A stretch of 64,000 nt of DNA from Saccharicrinis sp963663905 (GTDB lineage: Bacteria > Bacteroidota > Bacteroidia > Bacteroidales > Marinilabiliaceae), in assembly GCA_963663905.2 (NCBI GenBank), contig OY760657.1, forward strand, positions 992,001 to 1,056,000, in the 5' to 3' direction. The notes below the pieces were generated by a model. That model saw nothing but the letters and a program-made list of their open reading frames with translations. It was not told the origin of the DNA and ran no database searches. The position numbers were made by a program, and so were the translations under genes. This document shows, piece by piece, positions 29,029 to 39,110 of the stretch. Positions within the stretch are counted from its first letter, which is position 1; each line of letters opens with the position of its first letter.

Positions 29029-29976
29029 ATGTGTAAGTTATTAAAATATATGAGATTTAAGTATTCTTTATTAATACTATATATTATTCTTGGCACGAAT
29101 ATATCCGGTATTTATGCCCAACAGGACCCAATGTTTACTCAGTACATGTTTAATACATTAGCTATTAATCCCGCATATGCCGGATCAAGAGAGGTTATGA
29201 GTTTAATGATATTGGGACGTCAACAATGGGTAGGTTTCGAAGGTGCACCTACAACTGCAACTTTTACAGGACATTTACCTGTATATAATAATATGGCCGT
29301 AGGTGCTTCTTTAGTTTATGATTCATATGGTCCGGTAAATCAAACTAGTTTTTTTATTGATTATGCGTATCACTTAAAAATGAATGATAAATTAAAACTA
29401 TCATTAGGTTTAAATGGTGGGTTTAACAATTATGCCATTGATTATACAAGCCTGGATAAAACATTTAATAATGATGAAGCATACTATAATGCCAATGAGC
29501 AATTAATGTTATCTAATTTTGGTTTTGGTTTATTTTTATACTCACAAAGGTTTTATTTAGGATTATCAGTTCCCAGAATAACAGAGAATTCATTTGTAGA
29601 AGGCAGTGAAAGTTACGGCAATGGAAATGAAGTACGTCATTATTATGGTATGATGGGAGTAGTTTTTAATATGAATGAAAATTTAGTGCTTAGACCTTCT
29701 GTAATGACCAGAGTATCTCAAGGTGCTCCTTATAGTGTAGATATTAATATAAATACAGTTCTTTATGATAAGTTTTGGTTAGGAGCTATGTATCGCTTAA
29801 ATGAATCATTTGGAGGAATTATTCAATTTCAGATAAATCCTCAGGTTAAATTTGGATATGCGTTTGATTTAAATACTAACCAACTAAGCTCATACCATAG
29901 CGGTACTCATGAAATAATGATTAATTACGAATTTAATTTTAATAAAGAAAAAGTTATTAATCCTAGATATTTCTAA
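29029..29976 (+). CDS. PorP/SprF family type IX secretion outer-membrane protein
   Basis: Outer-membrane barrel protein (315 aa) with a signal peptide ending near YAQQDP. It carries the family opening DPMFTQYMFNTLAINPAYAGS and GRQQWVGFEGAP. In known systems SprF-type proteins are needed for secretion of the large adhesin encoded beside them, probably binding type B cargo at the T9SS attachment complex. It starts 7 bp after the adhesin stop, so the two are co-transcribed. The ATG at 29029 gives a slightly long leader; an ATG at 29050 is an equally good start. Confidence 0.9.
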   Translation: MCKLLKYMRFKYSLLILYIILGTNISGIYAQQDPMFTQYMFNTLAINPAYAGSREVMSLMILGRQQWVGFEGAPTTATFTGHLPVYNNMAVGASLVYDSYGPVNQTSFFIDYAYHLKMNDKLKLSLGLNGGFNNYAIDYTSLDKTFNNDEAYYNANEQLMLSNFGFGLFLYSQRFYLGLSVPRITENSFVEGSESYGNGNEVRHYYGMMGVVFNMNENLVLRPSVMTRVSQGAPYSVDININTVLYDKFWLGAMYRLNESFGGIIQFQINPQVKFGYAFDLNTNQLSSYHSGTHEIMINYEFNFNKEKVINPRYF

Positions 29977-29994
29977 TTGAAAAAAATTGAATAG

Positions 29995-31536
29995 ATGATT
30001 CGAAAATATATTTTCTATATAAGTATTTTGTTTGTTTTTCTAATTCAGCATTCATTGAGTGCTCAAATGAAGGATATAAAAAAAGCAGATGATTATTTTT
30101 TTGAGTTTAATTATCGAAAAGCCATTAAGCTCTATATGGAAATAAAAGATAGAGGAGATGCAGTATATTATACTACTCATAGAATTGGTGATTGCTATAG
30201 ACATTTAGGAAACGTTGAAGAAAGTGTTAATTGGTATTTAAAGGCTATAGAATATCCTGATGTTGATATGTCAACATATTTAATATTAGCACAGCAATTA
30301 AAACAGCTTGATAGGTATGATGAATCGAATCAATACCTCAAGAAATATAATGAACTAGCAGGTGTTGAAGAACTAAATGTGCTTACTAAAAGTAAAATTG
30401 AGTTATTGAAAAAAGATTCAAGTAATTTTGAAATCTATAATCTGCCTATTAATACTCCTTATTCCGAAATAGGTCCAACTCTATATAAAGATAAGTTGGT
30501 ATTTTGTTCAAATAAAGGTGAAGTCCAGGCATTTAACAGAACCGATATTAGAGATGGTGATCAATTTTATAAATTGTATTATTCAAAAATAAATTCATTT
30601 TCAAATTTATCTGAACCTAAGTTCTTTTCTCGAAAATTATCAACAAAATATAATGATGGTCCAATATCTTTTAATCAGGATAATACTATTGCATTTATTA
30701 CCAGAAATGTTGAAAGCGAAGACAACAAAAAATCGTATTTAAATATTTTTGTAACAAATAAAGTTAAAGGCCAATGGCAAAAGAAAGTTTTGCCTATTCC
30801 GTTGCATCAATTTAATTTTTCGTTAATGCATGGCTTTTTAACAAAAGATGAAAAGAGATTCTTCTTTGTTTCAGATATGTTTGGGGGCTATGGTGGTTTT
30901 GATATTTACTATTCATATATTAAAGATGGATTTTTAAGTTCTCCTGTTAATTTAGGTCCTAATGTAAATTCATCAGCAAATGAAATGTTTCCATTTATTG
31001 GTGAGGATGGAATTCTATATTATAGTTCAGACAAAGAAGATGGTTTAGGTGGTATGGATGTATTTTTTGCATTGCCAATAGGTGAAGAGTTTTCAAATTC
31101 TTTTAATATGGGATATCCGATAAATACATCTCAGGATGATTTTGGTTTAATATATTTAGAGAATCAAAAGTTAGGTTATTTTGTATCCAATAGAGAAGGA
31201 GGTGTAGGACAGGATGATATATATGCATTTGAACAAAATAAGAGTCGTAACTTCTCTAACTATAAAGGTAGAGTGTTAACGGATGCTGAATGGGAAAATG
31301 TAGAAGGAGCTACTGTAAATTTTTATAGAGGAACAGATTTACTATATACAACTACTTCAAATAAAAAGGGTGAATTTTCTATTTATTTAGAAAATATAAA
31401 TAAAGAAGAAAATAAGGATGATTATATCATTGAAGTAAAAAAACGGTTTTTTAAAACATTTAGATCCAGTATTAGAAAAATTGCTGAATCTGTAGATAAT
31501 GGATATACAATTGAAGTGTTATTGCTATCTTACTAG
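29995..31536 (+). CDS. TPR-PD40 propeller protein, PorE-like but lacking an OmpA domain
   Basis: Exported protein (513 aa; signal cleavage near LSAQ). Residues about 25-130 form TPR helices (RKAIKLYMEI; RIGDCYRHLG). Residues about 145-410 are WD40/PD40-type blades (GFDIYYSYIKDG; LGGMDVFFA; GGVGQDDIYAFEQ). Residues about 420-513 are a CarboxypepD_reg-like beta domain. Homologues next to SprF normally add a peptidoglycan-binding OmpA domain; here the protein stops after the beta domain. It probably still belongs to the adhesin secretion or anchoring machinery, but cannot hold peptidoglycan in the usual way. Confidence 0.78.
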   Translation: MIRKYIFYISILFVFLIQHSLSAQMKDIKKADDYFFEFNYRKAIKLYMEIKDRGDAVYYTTHRIGDCYRHLGNVEESVNWYLKAIEYPDVDMSTYLILAQQLKQLDRYDESNQYLKKYNELAGVEELNVLTKSKIELLKKDSSNFEIYNLPINTPYSEIGPTLYKDKLVFCSNKGEVQAFNRTDIRDGDQFYKLYYSKINSFSNLSEPKFFSRKLSTKYNDGPISFNQDNTIAFITRNVESEDNKKSYLNIFVTNKVKGQWQKKVLPIPLHQFNFSLMHGFLTKDEKRFFFVSDMFGGYGGFDIYYSYIKDGFLSSPVNLGPNVNSSANEMFPFIGEDGILYYSSDKEDGLGGMDVFFALPIGEEFSNSFNMGYPINTSQDDFGLIYLENQKLGYFVSNREGGVGQDDIYAFEQNKSRNFSNYKGRVLTDAEWENVEGATVNFYRGTDLLYTTTSNKKGEFSIYLENINKEENKDDYIIEVKKRFFKTFRSSIRKIAESVDNGYTIEVLLLSY

Positions 31537-31580
31537 GCTCTAATATTTAGAGAACAATTAAATTGAAGCATCTATTTTTT

Positions 31581-34500
31581 ATGAAAAAACTGTATTTGTA
31601 CTTTGCTGCAATATTGATGATTGCTATTCTTTTTGTTTATTTTTATCATATACCAATTAACAAAAATGAAAGAAAGAAAATTGTAGCCATTTCATCTAAA
31701 GAAATTATTCAAAAACAATTAAATAAGAAAATAGAGCGTAGACGAAATGGATATGCTAAACCTGCAGATAAGCCAGATAAGTACATTGAGTACAAGAATG
31801 CTATGATATCTGGTTTTGGAAAGAAAAAGTACCCTCAAAATTATAGACTCAATGAATTGAAGTCAGCTTTTGTTCATAAAGCCAGTTTAAAAAGTACTCA
31901 GGTTGATTTAGACTGGGTACAAAGGGGACCCGGAAATATTGGAGGAAGAACCCGCTCTATAATTGTCGATCCAACTGATGTAACTCAACAAACATGGTAT
32001 GCTGGTGCTGTATCCGGAGGAATTTGGAAAACAACAGACGCTGGTATTTCCTGGGAATTAGTTTCTCCAGATTTACCTAATTTATCAATTAGTTCTTTAG
32101 CCATGTCAAAATCCAACCCTGATGTTATTTATGCAGGAACGGGAGAAGGTTACTATAATCTGGATGCAGTTCAGGGGGATGGAATTTATAAATCAATTGA
32201 TCATGGTATAACCTGGAGTCAGATATCTAAAACAACAAACACTTCCTATTTCTATTATGTTAATAGTGTCATTGTATCTCCTACAGATGAGAATATCTTA
32301 TATGTTTCAACCAATCGTATAGTTGCTAAATCTGTTGATGGCGGGGATAATTGGACAAATATAACTCCAAAACAAGGCAATGAAGGCAGGTATCAAAGAA
32401 TGATTATGAGTCCTTCCGATGAAAAAGTATTGTGGGTTACATTAAACAATGTTGGAGTATTTAAAACTACTAATGGAGGAGAAAGTTGGTATAAAGTTCT
32501 TGATTTGGCTGATGAATTAAGAATTGAATTAGCCGTAGCACCTTCTAATCCAGATATTGTTTATGCCTTAAATCAGGATTCTAAAATGTATTATTCCAAC
32601 AATGGAGGAGAAGATTGGGTAGAATGTGTTGATGGTACATCTACAAATTTTTTAGGTGGACAAGGATGGTATAATAATGTAATTGCAATAAATCCTGATA
32701 ATGCGAGTAGTGGTTTTATTGGAGGGGTTGATTTTTATGGGTTTTCACTCGGAACCGAAATTACCGGAACTGATAAGAATGCATATTCAGTTACTAATGG
32801 AATGTCATCTGTTATTGAATTAGATAACTTTTATGGTACACATGCAAATGGTGGTTTAAAAGTTTATAGTCCTTTTGACTCTTCTCAGGAAAGTGTAAGT
32901 ATACAGTTTGGTTCAGGAATATCACAGAAAGCTCATCGCTTAACAACATCCTCATTTACTGGTGATATTAGCGAGGATGTTTCATCTTTAAGTTATTCCA
33001 ATTATGTAGATGTCCCTTTTGAAGTCGTAAGATCTAATGGAACAACAACAGAACAATTGTATGCATCTTTTATTGATTCAAATAATAATGGAGTTTTCGA
33101 TTTAACATCAGGTGGTTATGAGGTGATTATTGTTCATGATCTGTCTTATGATGAAACTCAGGCAAATGCCACTGTTTTAACAAATAATGGTAATGCTGAT
33201 TTACTATTTAGTATTTATCCATCATTAGTTGAAGGAGTAACCTGGAGTGAAGAAAGCTTGCCAAATAATGAAATAATAATTACACCATCTGTAATTAGAA
33301 ATCTAAATTTAAATTCCGATCATTTAACTGTTTGGCATTCACCTACAGCAACAAATTATTCGCATGCAGATCATCATAGCATAAATATATTATCGGGATC
33401 AGGTTCTCCATTTGCTATAATTGTAGGAAATGATGGAGGAGTGTTTTATTCAGAAGATGGAGGAGATACTTGGGTGTCTAAATCTAAAGGTTATATAACA
33501 ACTCAGTTTTATGGAATAAGCAGGCATCCTAATGATTATGTTTATTTTGGAGGGATGCAGGATAATGGTTCTTATATTTCAGGTTCTGATCCGGCAAAAA
33601 ATGATGATTGGAATGCGGCTTTGTCTGGTGATGGTTTTGATGTTGTATGGCACGCAAAAAATCCTGACAAAATAATTGGTTCTGTATATTATAACGATCT
33701 TGCAAGATCTGAAGATGGTGGCAATTCTTGGGTGGATTTATCGAGCGGTATAGGAGATAATACGAGTGAAAATGCTCCATTTCTAACAAAAATTGCAAGT
33801 TCTAAAATCAATCCTGATCTTCTTTTTGTTGGAGGACAATCCGGATTGTGGAGATCAGATAACTTTGGAACTAACTGGGATAAAATATCAATGGGAACCA
33901 ACTGGGGCTGGGGTGATGGAGGTTATCCTAAAATGTCTATTAGTGAAGCAAATCCTGATGTTGTTTGGGCTGGTATCCTGATGAATAGTACTGAGGGATA
34001 TACGAAGGGAACAATGCATGTTTCAACAGATGGAGGATTGACTTTTACTGATGCTGTAAATGCCATGGACCTGGGAGCTGTCTCCAATATTGCAACACAT
34101 CCTTCAGATCCTAATACTGCATATTTGCTTTTTTCTTATGCATATTATCCAAAGGTATTCAGAACAAAAGATTTAGGTCAAACCTGGGAAGATATTACTG
34201 GTTTTAACCAGGTGGATGGTCAAGGAAATGTAAGCTATGGTGCTGATTATAGTTCTAATGGCTTTCCAAATGTTGCTGTTAATTCTTTATTAGTAATGCC
34301 ATTTGATGAAAATGAGATTTGGGTTGGAACAGAAATAGGATTATTTATTTCATATGACAATGGAGCGTCATGGTCTATAGCTGATAATGGAATACCAGCT
34401 GTTTCAATTTGGGATATGAAAATTGTTGGGGATGAAATAGTTGTGGGTACACATGGTTTAGGAGTTTGGACAGTTAAACGTTCGGGCTTAACAAATACTA

Positions 34501-35582
34501 ATTATTATCCTTATATAAATGGTTTGGGTGTTAATCCAAAAGGGAATTTTTCTTTGGAGGTAATTAATTCATCTACCTATGACAAATTGGAAGTTTATGT
34601 GGATGATATTTTATTAACAACCTATAATAATGTTGTGGAAGGCACGAAACAATATGAGCTTAATGCTTCTGATGTGCAGAATAATGAAAGGGTTAGGGTT
34701 ATTGCATACATTGGAAACACTTCGTATTCTTCGAATGGGGTAGATATTCCAATTAATAATATTTCTACAATATTGCCAAGTTATGCTACCAGATTTTCTG
34801 ATGAATCAGAAAATGCTTTTTATGGAAATGGATTTTCTATAAATAATGTTGATTTGGGTGATAATGCATTAACCACATCTCATCCTTACGAAGAAAATTT
34901 AGATATATATTACACCTTAAAATATCCGATAATTGTATCAACAGATCCATCCTTGGCGTATTTAAAATATAAAGATATTGCGTATATAGAAACAGGAGAG
35001 GACGGTTCTGCTTATCCAGATTCCGATTTTTACGATTATGTAGTTGTTCAGGCAAGTAAAGATGGTATAAATTGGTCAGATTTGGCTAAAGGATACGATT
35101 ATAATTATTCAACAGTTTGGACAGGTTCAAGTAGCAGCTATTCAGATATACCAAATTTATCTCAGTATGTAAATCATAATATTGATTTGTGGAATACATT
35201 TAATGCTGAAGACACCATTATAATAAGATTTAAATTACACTCCGATCAATTAGAGGCAGGCTGGGGATGGGCAATAGATAATCTACAGATTCAAGAAGAG
35301 TTTAATGGGATATTTGATGAATCTGTTAACGATTTTATGTTTAATATTTATCCTAATCCGGTAAAAGATAAATTTGAAATAGAACTTGACGATTCTTATA
35401 TCGGCGATATTGTTATATCAATAATTTCAATGAATGGCGAAGTTTTAATTAAAAAGGAAGTATTTAAAGATTCTCAATTTCTAAGTCAAAGAATAAATAT
35501 TGAGTCATTATCAAAAGGAAATTATGTTGTTTTACTTGGTTTAGGAAAAAAGAAAAGCTCTCAACTATTGGTAGTTAAGTAA
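31581..35582 (+). CDS. Sortilin/BNR-propeller T9SS cargo protein
   Basis: 1333-residue protein. I chose the ATG at 31581; a TTG 18 bp upstream is also in frame. A hydrophobic N-terminal segment (about 2-23) lacks a clear cleavage site. Residues about 105-390 and 600-970 carry repeated sortilin-like Asp-box blades (GGIWKTTDAGISWE; GDGIYKSIDHGITW; SVDGGDNW; STDGGLTF). An insert separates the two propeller halves, and beta-sandwich domains fill about 980-1250. The end is a type A T9SS domain (FNIYPNPVKDKFEIE, then LSKGNYVV). It is the last gene of the adhesin cluster, 44 bp behind the PorE-like gene, with a terminator after it. Its role on the surface is unknown; ligand binding is more likely than catalysis. 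Confidence 0.8.
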   Translation: MKKLYLYFAAILMIAILFVYFYHIPINKNERKKIVAISSKEIIQKQLNKKIERRRNGYAKPADKPDKYIEYKNAMISGFGKKKYPQNYRLNELKSAFVHKASLKSTQVDLDWVQRGPGNIGGRTRSIIVDPTDVTQQTWYAGAVSGGIWKTTDAGISWELVSPDLPNLSISSLAMSKSNPDVIYAGTGEGYYNLDAVQGDGIYKSIDHGITWSQISKTTNTSYFYYVNSVIVSPTDENILYVSTNRIVAKSVDGGDNWTNITPKQGNEGRYQRMIMSPSDEKVLWVTLNNVGVFKTTNGGESWYKVLDLADELRIELAVAPSNPDIVYALNQDSKMYYSNNGGEDWVECVDGTSTNFLGGQGWYNNVIAINPDNASSGFIGGVDFYGFSLGTEITGTDKNAYSVTNGMSSVIELDNFYGTHANGGLKVYSPFDSSQESVSIQFGSGISQKAHRLTTSSFTGDISEDVSSLSYSNYVDVPFEVVRSNGTTTEQLYASFIDSNNNGVFDLTSGGYEVIIVHDLSYDETQANATVLTNNGNADLLFSIYPSLVEGVTWSEESLPNNEIIITPSVIRNLNLNSDHLTVWHSPTATNYSHADHHSINILSGSGSPFAIIVGNDGGVFYSEDGGDTWVSKSKGYITTQFYGISRHPNDYVYFGGMQDNGSYISGSDPAKNDDWNAALSGDGFDVVWHAKNPDKIIGSVYYNDLARSEDGGNSWVDLSSGIGDNTSENAPFLTKIASSKINPDLLFVGGQSGLWRSDNFGTNWDKISMGTNWGWGDGGYPKMSISEANPDVVWAGILMNSTEGYTKGTMHVSTDGGLTFTDAVNAMDLGAVSNIATHPSDPNTAYLLFSYAYYPKVFRTKDLGQTWEDITGFNQVDGQGNVSYGADYSSNGFPNVAVNSLLVMPFDENEIWVGTEIGLFISYDNGASWSIADNGIPAVSIWDMKIVGDEIVVGTHGLGVWTVKRSGLTNTNYYPYINGLGVNPKGNFSLEVINSSTYDKLEVYVDDILLTTYNNVVEGTKQYELNASDVQNNERVRVIAYIGNTSYSSNGVDIPINNISTILPSYATRFSDESENAFYGNGFSINNVDLGDNALTTSHPYEENLDIYYTLKYPIIVSTDPSLAYLKYKDIAYIETGEDGSAYPDSDFYDYVVVQASKDGINWSDLAKGYDYNYSTVWTGSSSSYSDIPNLSQYVNHNIDLWNTFNAEDTIIIRFKLHSDQLEAGWGWAIDNLQIQEEFNGIFDESVNDFMFNIYPNPVKDKFEIELDDSYIGDIVISIISMNGEVLIKKEVFKDSQFLSQRINIESLSKGNYVVLLGLGKKKSSQLLVVK

Positions 35583-35604
35583 TTTTAAAGAATATTTAAC
35601 AGAG

Positions 35605-35636
35605 AAAGGATGTTGTTTTATGACATCCTTTTTTAA
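35605..35636 (+). terminator. Terminator of the T9SS adhesin cluster
   Basis: 9-bp stem AAAGGATGT (35605-35613) / ACATCCTTT (35623-35631) with 9-nt loop and following Ts, 23 bp past the stop. Confidence 0.75.
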
Positions 35637-35784
35637 TTTTATTAAACATTTTTATTTACTGTGATTAAAATAGAGTAATTTAGAATAGAAGTATTTTAGT
35701 TATGTAAGTGCAAGTGAATGAGATTTTTATTAAATTTATTGTTTAGAATGGATTTAAATAAAATAAAAAAAGATGCGAATATCT

Positions 35785-35815
35785 TTTGTTGATGTTTATG
35801 AACTAATTATATTTG
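35785..35815 (+). promoter_or_regulatory. Promoter of the ECF sigma factor gene
   Basis: TTTG (35785-35788), 19 bp, TATATTTG (35808-35815): a full match to the Bacteroidota housekeeping promoter. The start codon is 48 bp downstream. Confidence 0.65.
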
Positions 35816-35862
35816 TTAAACATTTAAGAGGTTACTGTTAATAACAAACAAAACATTACACC

Positions 35863-36360
35863 ATGACAACAATGCAATTCAATGAAAAGTTATTGAGCCT
35901 ACAAGATAAACTTAAGTATTTTGCGCTTAGTTTAACGGCCAATGAAGAAGACGCTAATGATTTGTTGCAGGAAACAACATTGAAAGCTTTAACGTATCGT
36001 AAGCAATTTGTATCGAATACAAATTTCAAGGCATGGGTGTTTACTATTATGAAAAATACTTTCATAAATAATTATAGAAGAACTCAGAAAACAAGAAATA
36101 CATTTGAATCAGTAGAAGATGCTTACAGAGTAGCGTTTAAAGGAAATTATTCATCTGAAACACCAGAAATGGTTCAAGCTGTAAATGAAATGAATCAAAG
36201 TATTGAAAAGCTTGATGATGAGTTTAGAATACCCTTTACAATGCATACTTCAGGATATAAATATAAAGAAATAGCTGAAGAACTTGATTTGCCGATTGGA
36301 ACTGTAAAAAGTAGAATATTTTTTACACGTAAAAAACTTCAAAATATGTTAGATGAGTAA
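35863..36360 (+). CDS. ECF-type RNA polymerase sigma factor
   Basis: Sigma-70 family protein of ECF size (165 aa) with regions 2 and 4 only. Region 2 spans about 12-80 (EEDANDLLQETTLKAL; FKAWVFTIMKNTFINNYRR). Region 4 spans about 110-163 (YKYKEIAEELDLPIGTVKSRIFFTRKKL). No anti-sigma factor or FecR-like partner is next to it, so it may be a general-type ECF of Bacteroidota that is controlled at the transcription level. It is monocistronic, with its own promoter and a downstream hairpin at 36429. Confidence 0.9.
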   Translation: MTTMQFNEKLLSLQDKLKYFALSLTANEEDANDLLQETTLKALTYRKQFVSNTNFKAWVFTIMKNTFINNYRRTQKTRNTFESVEDAYRVAFKGNYSSETPEMVQAVNEMNQSIEKLDDEFRIPFTMHTSGYKYKEIAEELDLPIGTVKSRIFFTRKKLQNMLDE

Positions 36361-36428
36361 AATCATTTATACATTTTAGAACTTTACATAGTTTCGTAGC
36401 GAACTTTTTTAATCGTAATATATGATAT

Positions 36429-36465
36429 ATGCAGGATAAGTTATTATTACTTATCTTGCATTTTT
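36429..36465 (+). terminator. Terminator after ECF sigma gene
   Basis: 13-bp stem with one G-T pair, ATGCAGGATAAGT (36429-36441) / ACTTATCTTGCAT (36449-36461), followed by a T5 run. Confidence 0.7.
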
Positions 36466-36476
36466 AGTATAAGAAT

Positions 36477-36932
36477 ATGTCTGCAAAATTATCAAAATAC
36501 CAAAGATTATATAATCAAATAGAAGAGTTAACAACTCCTGTTAATAATCCAATCTCAAGAATGGCAACTATTTCAGCTATTTTACATCACAAAATGAAAG
36601 GGTATTTCTGGACTGGATTTTATTTGTTATCAGAAGGTGAGTTATTAGTTGGACCATATCAAGGACCATTGGCTTGTTTAAGGCTAAAAAAAGATACGGG
36701 AGTATGTTGGGCAGGAGTTAATGCAAAAGAAACTGTTGTTGTTGAAGATGTGGAGAAATTTCCCGGACATATTGCATGTAGTTCTTTATCTAAGTCTGAA
36801 ATTGTTGTTCCTGTTTTTAATAAGAATAATCAGGTAATTGGTGTTTTAGATGTGGATAGTAGAGATTATTCAAATTTTGATCAGGAAGATAAAGAGGGAT
36901 TAGAAAAAATTGTTGAGTTAATTTATAAATAG
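36477..36932 (+). CDS. msrC: Free methionine-(R)-sulfoxide reductase (GAF domain)
   Basis: Cytosolic GAF-fold enzyme (151 aa) that reduces free methionine-R-sulfoxide. It has the family signature GPYQGPLAC, GVCWAG and FPGHIAC. Its three cysteines are spaced 10 and 24 residues apart, as in the catalytic set of E. coli fRMsr (YebR). The C-terminus has VIGVLDVDS followed by F-D-QED, as in the family. It begins only 12 bp after the T run of the ECF terminator, so its own promoter, if any, lies within or before that hairpin. The histidine kinase gene follows 84 bp later. Confidence 0.9.
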   Translation: MSAKLSKYQRLYNQIEELTTPVNNPISRMATISAILHHKMKGYFWTGFYLLSEGELLVGPYQGPLACLRLKKDTGVCWAGVNAKETVVVEDVEKFPGHIACSSLSKSEIVVPVFNKNNQVIGVLDVDSRDYSNFDQEDKEGLEKIVELIYK

Positions 36933-37016
36933 TATTTTGTCTTCATTTTGAAGAATTAGATATAAAATGAGGCAGAGTGGGAGAATTCTTCAATTTAAGA
37001 ATCCAAAATCCCATCA

Positions 37017-39095
37017 ATGAATAATTATAAATATTTACTCCTTTTTTTACTATACTTTAGTGTTACTCTAAATGTATGGTCTGAGGAGTCTGTTCTTGAT
37101 AATTTACATCGTAAACTAAAAAATGCTTCTATATCTGAAAAGGTTGAAGTCTACAATCAACTTTCGAGATACTATTTAACATCCGATGCAGAAAAAGCAG
37201 TAATGTATGCTGATAAAGCTCTTAATCTTGCAAAGGATTTAAATGATAAAAAGGGAGAAGCAAAAGCCTATGGAAACCTAGGTATGGGTTATTACTTTCT
37301 GAGTGATTATGATGAATTACTGGAATATTATAAAAAATCTTTAAGTGCCTATAAATCAATTGGAGATCAGGAAGGTGTAAATGTTTTAGCCACAACCTTT
37401 TATCGACTAAATAAGTTTCATAAATCCTTAGATAGCTATAAAAGATCTCTTTTAATTTTATTAAGTGATACAAATGCTCACGTATCATCAATTGTTGAAA
37501 CTTACGAAAACATTGGTAATGTCTATAAAAATTTAGGCGATTACCATCTTGCCTTAGACAATTATAGAAAAGCTTTAGACATACTTGATGAGACAGATGA
37601 TAAATCTACCTTATGGAGAAACATTGGTGAGATTTATTTATATCTGGAAGATTATGATTCTGCTTTGGAGTATTTTATTTATTTATATGATGAACTTGTA
37701 ATTCGAAAAGATAATATAGGGATTAGTGAAGTTCTGAATCGTATGGCAGGTACGCTGTATCTTAAAAAGGATCTGGTTAAGGCAAAGAAATTATTTGAAG
37801 AAGCCTTGAATCTGCAAATAGATCTAAATGATCATCTTGGATCTTCATTATCATTATTGAATCTGGCAAAAATTGCAAAGGACCATAAAAATTATAAAGA
37901 AGCGATTAAAAACTTTAATAAAAGTTTGAAATTAGCTGAAGTTATAAATAATAAGAGTGTATTACGTACTATCTATTGCGAGTTATCTTTAATTTATAAA
38001 GAGCAACAGAATTATAAAAAAGCCTACGAATACCAGGTTTTATATTCAGATATTTCAGATTTCCTGTCTCAGGAACAAAAAGCTGAAGAGTTTACAAATA
38101 CCTTGGTTGTTCATGATCTGGAAAAGAAAACTCAGGAGAATGATATTCTGCAGGCAAAAAATGAAAACTACAGACTGCGATTAGAAAAGGAAAATCTTTC
38201 GAAGTGGAGACTTTCTTTCGGATTTACTATTCTGGTAATTTTAATATTGGTTTTTATTATATACTACAGATACTATCTAAAAAGAGTAGAAAATAAAAAT
38301 CTGGAACTTAGAATCAAAGAAGCTCTTAATAAACAGGAAGAACAGCAACAAATTATTGTCCATCAATCCAGCTTATCTTCATTAGGTGAATTAGCTGCTG
38401 GTATTGCGCATGAAATTAATCAACCTATTCAAAATATTTCATTGTCGGCAGAAGGTATTCAATTTGAATTGTTGGAAGAAAATCCTGATCAAACATTCAT
38501 TAAACAATCAGTAAGTGAAATATTTGAGGATATAGTCCGCGTTAGAGAAATTGTAGATCATATCAGAGTTTTTTCAAGTGGGCAAAAAGAAACTGTATTT
38601 GAAAGTTTTTCTGTATCAGATTGTGTAGAGTCTGCTATTTCTATGATTCAACGTCAATATCAAAATCATAATATAGAACTGCAGTTAAAATTAAATTATG
38701 GAGTTCCTGAGGTCTTAGGTAATCCACATAAGGTAGAACAAGTAATTCATAATCTTCTTTCTAATGCCAGAGATGCTGTAGAAGAACGGTTTGAGAAAGA
38801 TCAAACGTTTAGAAAAAAGATAACCATAAGTACAGGTGTTGAGGAAAATGAAGTGTTTATTGAGGTAAGGGATAATGGGATAGGAATCCCACAAAACAAA
38901 AAGACTGATATATTTTTACCATTTGTAACCAGTAAACAATTGGGTAAGGGAACTGGACTTGGATTATCAATTTCATACAGTTTAATTAATGAGATGAAGG
39001 GGCGTATTGAAGTTAAGAGTAGGGTGATGGATGGAACTAGTATGAAAGTTATAATACCAGTTACTATACCAGGAAGCTCAAATATTATTAAATAA
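37017..39095 (+). CDS. TPR-containing membrane histidine kinase
   Basis: Sensor kinase (692 aa). Signal-like N-terminus, then a periplasmic array of tetratricopeptide repeats (about 30-350; AYGNLGMGYYFL, ENIGNVYKNLGDYHLALDNY). One transmembrane helix (about 397-418) and a coiled coil follow. The kinase core has phospho-acceptor His465 in AAGIAHEINQPI and ATP-binding boxes NLLSNARDAVE, DNGIGIP and GTGLGLSIS. The C4-dicarboxylate-sensor-like (DctB/NtrB type) HisKA motif fits a partner of the sigma-54 regulator that follows after 15 bp. The sensed signal is unknown. Confidence 0.9.
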   Translation: MNNYKYLLLFLLYFSVTLNVWSEESVLDNLHRKLKNASISEKVEVYNQLSRYYLTSDAEKAVMYADKALNLAKDLNDKKGEAKAYGNLGMGYYFLSDYDELLEYYKKSLSAYKSIGDQEGVNVLATTFYRLNKFHKSLDSYKRSLLILLSDTNAHVSSIVETYENIGNVYKNLGDYHLALDNYRKALDILDETDDKSTLWRNIGEIYLYLEDYDSALEYFIYLYDELVIRKDNIGISEVLNRMAGTLYLKKDLVKAKKLFEEALNLQIDLNDHLGSSLSLLNLAKIAKDHKNYKEAIKNFNKSLKLAEVINNKSVLRTIYCELSLIYKEQQNYKKAYEYQVLYSDISDFLSQEQKAEEFTNTLVVHDLEKKTQENDILQAKNENYRLRLEKENLSKWRLSFGFTILVILILVFIIYYRYYLKRVENKNLELRIKEALNKQEEQQQIIVHQSSLSSLGELAAGIAHEINQPIQNISLSAEGIQFELLEENPDQTFIKQSVSEIFEDIVRVREIVDHIRVFSSGQKETVFESFSVSDCVESAISMIQRQYQNHNIELQLKLNYGVPEVLGNPHKVEQVIHNLLSNARDAVEERFEKDQTFRKKITISTGVEENEVFIEVRDNGIGIPQNKKTDIFLPFVTSKQLGKGTGLGLSISYSLINEMKGRIEVKSRVMDGTSMKVIIPVTIPGSSNIIK

Positions 39096-39110
39096 AATAA
39101 TCATATCCAT

